Source: Burkholderiales bacterium (lineage in GTDB: Bacteria; Pseudomonadota; Gammaproteobacteria; Burkholderiales; Casimicrobiaceae). From it: a stretch of 32,001 bases of DNA. The notes below the pieces were generated by a model. The model searched no databases. It saw only the letters and a list, made by a program, of their open reading frames with translations, and had not been told where the DNA came from. Both the position numbers and the translations under genes were made by a program. Below, piece by piece: positions 25,472-32,001 of the stretch (position 1 is the stretch's first letter; each line of letters begins with the position of its first letter). The stretch spans positions 1-32,001 of the forward strand of contig JADZAQ010000161.1 of NCBI GenBank assembly GCA_020852555.1, in the 5' to 3' direction.

Positions 25472-28400
25472 TCAGCGAATCCTCACCCGCTGCCGACGCA
25501 GTTGCCAGCCACCGGCGAGCGCCAGGGCGAGGGCCGCCAACAACAGCGCGAGCGGCGAATCGACCGGGATCGGCTGGACCGGGCCGGGGGGCGTGACCGG
25601 CTGGATCGGCGTCACCACGGTCGACGAATCACCACCGGGGTCGCCACCGCCTTGCACGTGCGCGACGTTGATCACGTTCCCCGACGCCGATGAGGCTACG
25701 TTCACGGTGAGGGTGATCGGCGGATAGCTCGCCCCCGGCGCCAGCGGATCGCTGCGCGTGCACGGGCCCGCGGGTTGCGTACAGGTCCAGCCGGGGCCCG
25801 AGATGCCGGTCGCGGTGAGCCCGGCCGGAATGGTATCGGTCACCGTCACCACACCGGAAGTCGGCACCGTCCCGTGGTTGGTCACCACGATGGTGTACGT
25901 CGCGCCGATCTGGCCCGGGGTGAACGTACCGTTGGCCGTCTTCACGATTCCCAGGTCGACCTGCGGGGTTCCCGGGATCGGTATCACGACCGTCGACGTA
26001 TTGTTGTCGAGGTTGGGGTCGTTCACGCCGGGCGGCGGCGTGATCGTCGCCGTATTGCTGATCGAACCGCTCGCCGAGGCGGAAACGTCGGCGGTCACCG
26101 TGAACGTGACGCTGCCGCCGACCGGCAGGTTCACCGCGACGTTCAGGTTCCCGCTGCCCGAAGCGGGACAGCTCGCCCCGGCCGACGCCGTGCACGTCCA
26201 GGTGACGTTGTTCAACGTGCTGGCGAAAGGATCCGACACGATGGCGCCGGTCACCGGCGCTGGCCCCGCATTGTGCGCGACGATCGTGTAGCTGAGCGTG
26301 CCGCCCGGAGCCACCGACGAAGCGCCCGCGGTCTTCACCACCGACAGGTCGGCCTGCGGCACCGTTCCGCCGGTGACGGTGAGCGGCGCACTGGCCGGCG
26401 GCGCATTGCCGAGCGAGGTCTCGAGCGCACCGGTGGTGTTGACGACGGTGCCTGGCGTCGACGACGTGATCGTGACCACGATCGTGCAGCCGCCGGGGGG
26501 TATCGCCGAACCGGCCGCCTTGCTGAGGCTCGTCGCGCCGACGGTCACGTCGATGCAGGTGCCGCCGTTGCCCGAGGTGATGGTGACGCCGGCCGGCATC
26601 GTGTCGACGAAGTCGGCGGTCAGCGTCGCCGGCGCGGTGGCCGGATTGCCGAGCGTCAGCGTGAGCGTCGCGGTGCCGCCGGCGGCGATCGTCGCCGGCG
26701 CGATCGTCTTGGTCAGCGATACCCCCGGACCCGTGGACAGGCGGTTGCTGTCCGACGCCGAGGCGCTCGCCCCCGACTGCCGGTCGATCACGGTCACCGT
26801 GTTCACCAACGGATCGGTGGTCATCCCGATGGCGAAGGCGACCGGGACCTGGAAGGTGAGCGTGCTGCCGTTGCCCGCGGGAATCACCGACCCGGTGGTT
26901 CCGAACGACCCGGAGCCGATCGCGCCGCCGACGATCGTGCCGCAATTGGCGGTCCCCGCCGGCGTGCAGGTGACGGGATCGGCGATCGACACCCCGGCCG
27001 GCAGGACCTCGTTGACCGCCACCGTCACGGCGTCGGTGATGCCGCTGTTGCCGACGACGATCGTGTAGGTCGCCGTGGTGCCGGGCGTGTACGTGTCCTG
27101 CCCGTCGGTCTTGGTGATGGTGAGCGCCACCTCGCGGGCGAGCGCATTGCTGTCGCTGCCGCTCGCCGTCGCACCCGAAGCGAGATCGGTGGCCGTGGCG
27201 GTGTTGACGAGCGGGTTGCTGTCGAGGCTCGCGGCGAAGGCGACCGGCGCGTGGAACACGAGCGCGTTGCCCGCCCCCGCGGCGATGGCCGCCCCCGCCG
27301 TCCCCAGCACCCCCTGCCCGGCGCTACCGGTGACGGTGCCGCACAGTGCCACCCCATTAGGCGTGCAGGTCGCGGCGCCGGTCAACGTCACGCCGGGCGG
27401 GAGCGCGTCCTGGACCGTGACGTCGAGTGCATCCGAGGTGCCGGTGTTGGTCACCGTCATCACGTAGGTCGCCGTCCCACCGGGAACGTAAGTCGGGCTG
27501 TTGTCGGTCTTGACCACGGCGAGGCTCACGTCGGCCGCGCGCCGATTGCTGTCGGAGCCCGAGCCGGTCGCCCCGCTCGGGCCATCGGTCGCCGTCGCGG
27601 TATTCACCAGCGGATCGGTGGCAAGGTCAGCGGCAAACGCCACCGGCGCCGTGAACACGAGCGCATTCGCGGCGCCCGGGACGATGACGGCACCGGTGCT
27701 GCCAAGGCTCGTCCCGCCGGCCGCACCGGTCACCGTTCCACAGCTGGAGCCACCCGCCGTGACGCAAGTCACCGTCCCGGTCAGCGTGACGCCGGACGGC
27801 AGGGCGTCGGTCACCGTGACACTCGCCGCGGTCGACAATCCCGTGTTGGCGACGCTGATCGTGTAGGTCGCGGTACCGCCCGGCGTGTACGTCGCGCTGC
27901 CGTCGGTCTTGGTGACCGCGAGCGACACGTCGCGCGCCAGCGTGTTGGAATCGCTGCCGCTCGCCGTGCTGCCCGAAGGCACGTCGGTCGCCGTCGCGGT
28001 ATTGACCAGCGGATTGGTCGTCATGCCGGGTGCGAAGGCCACCGGGACGGTGAAGGCCAGCGCGTCACCGGCAGCAGTGCCCAGCGTGGCGCCGGTGGTG
28101 CCGAACGAAGCCCCGCCGGTGGCGCCGGTCACCGTGCCGCAGGTCGCCGCACCGGTCGGCGCACAGGTCACCGCAGCGGTGAGCGTGACGCCCGCCGGCA
28201 GCGCATCGGTCACGGTGAGGTTCGTCGAATTCGACGGTCCGGTGTTGCGCACGGTCACCGTGTACGTCGCGGTACCGCCCGGCGTGTAGCTGTCGCTGCC
28301 GTCGGTCTTGGTGACCGCGAGGGCCACGCGCGGCGTCGGCGTATTGCTGGCACTGCCCGAGGCCGGCGGACTCGACGGCGCGGTCGCGGTGGCGGTGTTG

Positions 28401-31400
28401 GTCAGCGGATTGGTCGTGAGCGACGACGCGTACGCCACCGGCACGGTGAACACGATCGAGTTGCCGGCACCGGCGGCGATCGAGGCACCGGTGGCGCCGA
28501 ACGACGTTTGTCCGGCGATCCCGCTCACGCTGCCGCAGCTCGCGGTGCCGTTGGGCACGCAGGTGACCGTCCCGCCGAGCGTCACGCCGGTGGGCAGGTT
28601 GTCGCTCACCGTCACGTTGCTCGCCGCCGACGGGCCGCCGTTGCTCACCGTGACGGTGTACGTCCCCGTGCCGCCCGGCACGTAGGTCGGACTGTCGACG
28701 CTCTTGACGAGCGCGAGGCTCGACACCACCGACGGCGCCGTGCTGGCGCTCGACGTGTTGTTGTTCGGATTCGGATCCTGCGTCGGCGAGCTGATCGTCG
28801 CGGTGTTGAGGTACGGCCCGGACGGCTGCACCGTCGCGACGATGGTGAGCGTCGCGGAGGCGCCGCTGGCGAAATTGCCGATCGACCACAGACCCGCGCT
28901 GTAGCTGCCTACCGACGGTGTGGCGCTGACGAAGGCATACCCCGCCGGCAGGACGTCGGCGACCTGTGCCGCCACCGCGGCGTCGGGGCCGAGGTTTCGC
29001 GCGGTGATCGTGAAGGTGACGTTCGCTCCGACCGCGGGTGCGCCGTTGTCGACCACCTTGTTGACGGTGAGGTCGGCCTGCGGCGTCACGTCGGTCGTCG
29101 CCGTCGACGTGTTGTTGTCCGGCACGATGTCGATCTCGTTCACCGCTTCGACCGTCGCCGAGTTGACGAGCGGGGTCGCGCCATTGAATGGCTGGTTCAC
29201 CGTGACGTTGATCGCGAGCGCGGTACCGGCGCCGTTGGCGAGCGTGCCGAGCGTGCAGGTGACGACGCCGGTCGCGAAGACGCAACCCGGGCTCGCGCTG
29301 ACGAACGTGACGCCCGCCGGCAGGACGTCGGTCACCTTCGCCCCGGTCGACGAGTGCGGCCCGTTGTTGGTGACGCTGAGGTTCCAGGTCAGCGCCGCCC
29401 CGGGGAGCACCGTCGCCGGCGCCGTCTTCACGATGGCAAGGTCGGCCGCCTGCCGCGACGTGGTCGAGTGCACGGTCTGGTTGTTGGCTGACTGCGTCTC
29501 CGGCTCGGCCGCGGCCACGACCGCCTCGTTGAACGTCGTTCCCGACGTCCCGGCGTCGATGCCTTCCGCGCGCATGTCGTAGGTCACGCGGATCGACTGG
29601 CCGGCGGCGAGCCCCGGGAACGTGCACGAGATCGCGCCCGTCGTGACGTTGAGCGCGGGCTCGACGCAACTGCCCGCCCCCGGCGGGGAAATCGCGAGGT
29701 TGCCCTGGTAACTGAAGGTCGCCGTCGGCGTGCCGCCGGTACGGAAGGTATCGACGAGCGTGACGTTGGTCGCGTACGACGGCCCGCTGTTGGTCACCGT
29801 CACGACGTAGCCCGTCGTCTGTCCGACCGCGACCGGATCGATGGTGTCGACCTTGTTGACGAGGATGTCGACCGCCGCCGGGGTCACCGCGGTGTCCGCG
29901 GTGGCGCTGTTGTTGGTGGTGGAGGTCTCTTCGGTGGTCGTGCTGACCGTGGCGGTGTTGGACACGCTGGTGGCACCGGTCAGCGGCCGCACGACGATCG
30001 TCAGCGTCTGCTGCGTTCCCGTGGCCATCGTGGCCCAGGTGCACTGCACCGTGCCGCCGACGTCGTTGACCGCTGGCGTCGTGCAGCTTCCCGCTCCGGA
30101 GGGCGTCGCCGAGATGAAGGCGACGTTGCCCGGCAAGGGATCGGTCACCACCACGGTCGACGCCGTCGACGGCCCCGTGTTGTGCGCGGTGAGCACGTAG
30201 GTGAGTGGCGTGCCCGCCTGCACCGGATCCGGCGTGTCGGTCTTGGCGAGCGTCATGTCGACCAGTGCGGTGACCTGCGAGTCGACGAACTTGCTGTTGT
30301 TGGCGCGGTTCGGATCGGCGATATCGAGCGAACTGATCGACGCGGTATTGCGTCGGGTCCCCGACGTCGCGACCAGCGGCCGCACCACGACGGTGATCGT
30401 CGCGCTGGCGCCGTTGGCGAGCGTGCCGAGGTTGCAACTCAGCGTGATCGACGCGCCGTTGGCGGGCGCCGGCGGCGTGCACGTACCCTGCGACGGCGTC
30501 ACCGACTGCAGGCTGCCGGTGGCGACGAGGGCCGCGAGCGTATCGCTGACGACGACGTTGGTCGCGTCGACCGGGCCGTTGTTGCGCACGCTGATGACGT
30601 AGGTGAGGTTCTCGCCCGAGCGCACCGGATCGGGTGAGGCGGTCTTCGACACGACCTCGAGATCGGCGCCCGCGCCGGACGGCGTCGTGATGACGCCCAA
30701 TGGCGCATTGCAGTCGTTGCCGGGGTTGGGATCGCTCGGCCCCGGGCCGGAGAGCGCGACGCACGCCGTGTTGGTGACCGTGCCGACGCTATTGCTCGTG
30801 ACCGGGATGGTGATCGCGGCCAGATTCGTATTGGCATTGACCGCTGCCGTCAGGGTCCGCGAGCAGGTGACGGTTTGCGGCCCGGCGACCGGGTACGGCG
30901 GCGCCCCCGTGACGGTGCACGTCCAGAAGTTGCCCGGGCTCGTCGGCGCGCCACGAATCGTGAGACCCGCCGGAATCGGATCGGTGACCGTCACGGTCTG
31001 CCCGACAGGCAGCGCGACCGGGCCGTTGTTGCGCGGCGTGATCGTGAAATTGAAGTTGTCGCCGGGAAACACCGGATATCCGGGGCCAGTCTTGGTGAGC
31101 GACATGTCGGCCGCATTGCTGCCGGTCACGTTCACACTGGACTGATTGTTGGCCGGAAACGGATCGCTCTCCGGCGCATCGATGCGCGCGGTGTTGCTGA
31201 TCGTGCCCGTCGCGGTGACCGTCGCGACGATCGTGATCACCGGCATGTTGGTGAAGTTGCCGCCCGTGTACGGGCCCGGCCGCTCGCAGGTCACCACGGG
31301 CGACGCGTATGCGCAGGTCCAGCCGGTTCCGGCGGCGGACACGAAGCTCAGCCCCGCGCCGAGCGTGTCGGTGACGGTGATGACGTTGGGTGCCAGCGTG

Positions 31401-32001
31401 CCCGGCGGTTCGCCGCCGTTGAAGCGCGGCGTCAGCGTATAGGTGACGTTGCTGCCGACGCCGACCGTGGTCGGGCTCGCGGTCTTCGTCATCTGCACGT
31501 CGGAGGAGCCGCCGATCACCGTGGTGGTCGCGGTGACGGTGTTGTCGGTGGGGTCGCCGTCGGGCAAGGGCGAGCTCACCGTGAAGGCGCCGGTGATCGA
31601 GCCGCCGACGTTGGCGACCGCGGGGACGGTGAGCGGCGGCGCGCTCGCGCCGTTGGCGAGCGTGGTATTGCGCACGCAGGAAACGGTGCCCGAGCACAAA
31701 GGGTAGCCGCTCGAAGGAGTGCACGACCAGCCGGTCCCCGTCGGCGCGCTGCGGATGCAGGCGCCGCTCGGCACCGGAAACGAAATCGTCTGTTGCGTGG
31801 CGGGCGCCGGCCCGTTGTTCACCGCTGTGACCGAGTAGCTGTAGTTCGCGCCGGCGGCGACCGGATCGGGCGAATCGACGATGGAAAGCGTCATGTTCGA
31901 CGCATTGACCGCGGTCGTGTCCTCGGTGACGTTGACGTTGTTCCCCGGATTGGGGTCGGTCGTGCTCGACGTCGCCGTGACGGTGTTCACGTAGACCCCG
32001 G
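25472..32001 (-). CDS. Giant DUF11-repeat surface/secreted protein, N-terminus beyond the window
   Basis: The frame is open through the right edge; about 2175 residues are visible and the true start is outside. The GTG at 31990 is inside a repeat (VYVNTVTA) and is not a start. At least 16 DUF11-type (conserved repeat domain, TIGR01451-like) units of about 120-147 residues run to the C-terminus. Each follows the pattern K-T then P-G-x-x-x-T-Y-T-(I/V)-x-V-x-N-x-G, a DxLPAGV block, and a closing DPNPGNN or SGSDSN block. Most units carry a pair of cysteines, which suggests disulfides and an extracytoplasmic site. Units 9-13 are almost identical in length. The protein ends with a hydrophobic segment and an Arg-rich tail like a C-terminal sorting signal. 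DUF11 units have an Ig-like beta fold and usually occur in large surface or secreted proteins; adhesion or matrix roles are inference. Transcription ends at the shared terminator. Confidence 0.93.
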   Translation of the reverse strand, partial: GVYVNTVTATSSTTDPNPGNNVNVTEDTTAVNASNMTLSIVDSPDPVAAGANYSYSVTAVNNGPAPATQQTISFPVPSGACIRSAPTGTGWSCTPSSGYPLCSGTVSCVRNTTLANGASAPPLTVPAVANVGGSITGAFTVSSPLPDGDPTDNTVTATTTVIGGSSDVQMTKTASPTTVGVGSNVTYTLTPRFNGGEPPGTLAPNVITVTDTLGAGLSFVSAAGTGWTCAYASPVVTCERPGPYTGGNFTNMPVITIVATVTATGTISNTARIDAPESDPFPANNQSSVNVTGSNAADMSLTKTGPGYPVFPGDNFNFTITPRNNGPVALPVGQTVTVTDPIPAGLTIRGAPTSPGNFWTCTVTGAPPYPVAGPQTVTCSRTLTAAVNANTNLAAITIPVTSNSVGTVTNTACVALSGPGPSDPNPGNDCNAPLGVITTPSGAGADLEVVSKTASPDPVRSGENLTYVISVRNNGPVDATNVVVSDTLAALVATGSLQSVTPSQGTCTPPAPANGASITLSCNLGTLANGASATITVVVRPLVATSGTRRNTASISSLDIADPNRANNSKFVDSQVTALVDMTLAKTDTPDPVQAGTPLTYVLTAHNTGPSTASTVVVTDPLPGNVAFISATPSGAGSCTTPAVNDVGGTVQCTWATMATGTQQTLTIVVRPLTGATSVSNTATVSTTTEETSTTNNSATADTAVTPAAVDILVNKVDTIDPVAVGQTTGYVVTVTNSGPSYATNVTLVDTFRTGGTPTATFSYQGNLAISPPGAGSCVEPALNVTTGAISCTFPGLAAGQSIRVTYDMRAEGIDAGTSGTTFNEAVVAAAEPETQSANNQTVHSTTSRQAADLAIVKTAPATVLPGAALTWNLSVTNNGPHSSTGAKVTDVLPAGVTFVSASPGCVFATGVVTCTLGTLANGAGTALAINVTVNQPFNGATPLVNSATVEAVNEIDIVPDNNTSTATTDVTPQADLTVNKVVDNGAPAVGANVTFTITARNLGPDAAVAAQVADVLPAGYAFVSATPSVGSYSAGLWSIGNFASGASATLTIVATVQPSGPYLNTATISSPTQDPNPNNNTSSASTAPSVVSSLALVKSVDSPTYVPGGTGTYTVTVSNGGPSAASNVTVSDNLPTGVTLGGTVTCVPNGTASCGSVSGIAGQTSFGATGASIAAGAGNSIVFTVPVAYASSLTTNPLTNTATATAPSSPPASGSASNTPTPRVALAVTKTDGSDSYTPGGTATYTVTVRNTGPSNSTNLTVTDALPAGVTLTAAVTCAPTGAATCGTVTGATGGASFGTTGATLGTAAGDALAFTVPVAFAPGMTTNPLVNTATATDVPSGSTASGSDSNTLARDVSLAVTKTDGSATYTPGGTATYTISVANTGLSTAASVTVTDALPSGVTLTGTVTCVTAGGSSCGTVTGAAGGTSLGSTGAVIVPGAANALVFTAPVAFAADLATDPLVNTATATDGPSGATGSGSDSNRRAADVSLAVVKTDNSPTYVPGGTATYVMTVTNTGTSDALDVTVQDALPPGVTLTGAATCTPNGVALCGTVTGSAGQGVLGTAGAAIAAGAGNALVFHAPVAFAASLDSNPLVNTATATDLASGATASGSDSNALAREVALTITKTDGQDTYTPGTTATYTIVVGNSGITDAVTVAVNEVLPAGVSIADPVTCTPAGTANCGTIVGGAIGSGSFGTTGSVIPAGNGSTLTFQVPVAFAIGMTTDPLVNTVTVIDRQSGASASASDSNRLSTGPGVSLTKTIAPATIAAGGTATLTLTLGNPATAPATLTADFVDTMPAGVTITSGNGGTCIDVTVGATSLSKAAGSAIPPGGCTIVVTITSSTPGTVVNTTGALETSLGNAPPASAPLTVTGGTVPQADLSVVKTAGASSVAPGGTLSYTIVAHNAGPAPVTGAIVSDPFASTLNNVTWTCTASAGASCPASGSGNLNVAVNLPVGGSVTFTVTADVSASASGSISNTATITPPPGVNDPNLDNNTSTVVIPIPGTPQVDLGIVKTANGTFTPGQIGATYTIVVTNHGTVPTSGVVTVTDTIPAGLTATGISGPGWTCTQPAGPCTRSDPLAPGASYPPITLTVNVASSASGNVINVAHVQGGGDPGGDSSTVVTPIQPVTPPGPVQPIPVDSPLALLLAALALALAGGWQLRRQRVRIR
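25475..25570 (-). other. PEP-CTERM/IPTL-like C-terminal sorting tail of the DUF11 protein
   Basis: The last 32 residues consist of IPVDSP, a stretch of about 15 Leu/Ala residues, GGW and QLRRQRVRIR. This three-part layout (short Pro motif, TM helix, basic tail) is that of exosortase-type signals such as IPTL-CTERM. The motif here is IPVDSP, a variant. The sorting enzyme is not in the window. Confidence 0.6.
26723..28720 (-). repeat. Five tandem DUF11 units of 396-402 bp
   Basis: Measured between the same lysine codon of successive units (28705, 28309, 27910, 27511, 27112, then 26710), the periods are 396, 399, 399, 399 and 402 bases. All five encode the same framework: TYTPGGTATYTV, LPAGVTLTG, a CX7C pair, CGTVTG, VPVAFA, NPLVNTATATD and SGSDSN. 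This subgroup differs from the looser units on both sides. Confidence 0.88.

Noticed and set aside
26723-28720. Regular repeats considered as a CRISPR or satellite array
   Set aside because: The period is about 400 bases, in frame, and encodes a repeated protein domain; there are no short repeats with unique spacers.
25775-29491. A plus-strand open frame of about 1240 codons
   Set aside because: Antisense shadow of the DUF11 gene; very Arg-rich and periodic only because the DUF11 repeats are.
31990-31990. GTG at 31990 as the start of the DUF11 protein
   Set aside because: The frame continues to the edge with DUF11 wording (VYVNTVTA), so this GTG is an internal valine.

Overview
The window is high-GC chromosomal DNA from a Gram-negative bacterium, most likely a betaproteobacterium. 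This is inferred from three things: the gmk-rpoZ-spoT gene order, a pilGHIJ-chpA twitching-chemotaxis cluster, and the sequence style of IlvA, DnaQ and Ppx. All visible genes look intact except the two cut by the window edges. I see no rRNA or tRNA gene, CRISPR array, integrase, transposase or prophage gene.

Layout. (1) 1-1832, minus: 5' part of an EF-G-like translational GTPase, running off the left edge. (2) 1967-11771, minus: the type IV pilus chemotaxis operon pilG, pilH, pilI, pilJ, chpA. It lacks pilK, chpB and chpC and carries a palindromic element between pilJ and chpA. (3) 12069-13583, minus: biosynthetic threonine ammonia-lyase ilvA, followed by an intergenic hairpin. (4) 13761-15263, plus: exopolyphosphatase ppx, tail-to-tail with sixA. 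(5) 15273-18383, minus: a close-packed group of Ser/Thr kinase, PP2C phosphatase, dnaQ and sixA. (6) 18658-23315, plus: yicC, a META-domain protein, gmk, rpoZ and spoT. (7) 23388-24740, minus: monothiol glutaredoxin grxD and a D-2-hydroxyacid dehydrogenase. (8) 25111-25314, plus: a cold-shock protein behind a long leader, ending at a 15-bp-stem bidirectional terminator. (9) 25472 to the right edge, minus: a giant secreted protein of at least 16 DUF11-type repeats with a hydrophobic, arginine-rich C-terminal sorting-like tail.

How the genes work together. The Chp genes form one signalling chain: PilJ receptor, PilI adaptor, ChpA kinase, then the PilG and PilH response regulators acting on pilus motors. 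The kinase/PP2C pair is a reversible Ser/Thr phosphorylation module in the same transcript direction as the replication proofreading subunit. Gmk, RpoZ and SpoT link guanine nucleotide supply, RNA polymerase and (p)ppGpp. Ppx and SpoT are both tied to the stringent/polyphosphate response, but they are separate transcription units here.

The least ordinary parts are the giant DUF11 protein, with a very regular five-unit (396-402 bp) repeat block carrying an invariant CX7C pair; the pilJ-chpA palindrome; the reduced Chp cluster with one altered Hpt motif; and the kinase-phosphatase-dnaQ-sixA grouping. I found no clear evidence of a wholly new defence or mobile system.
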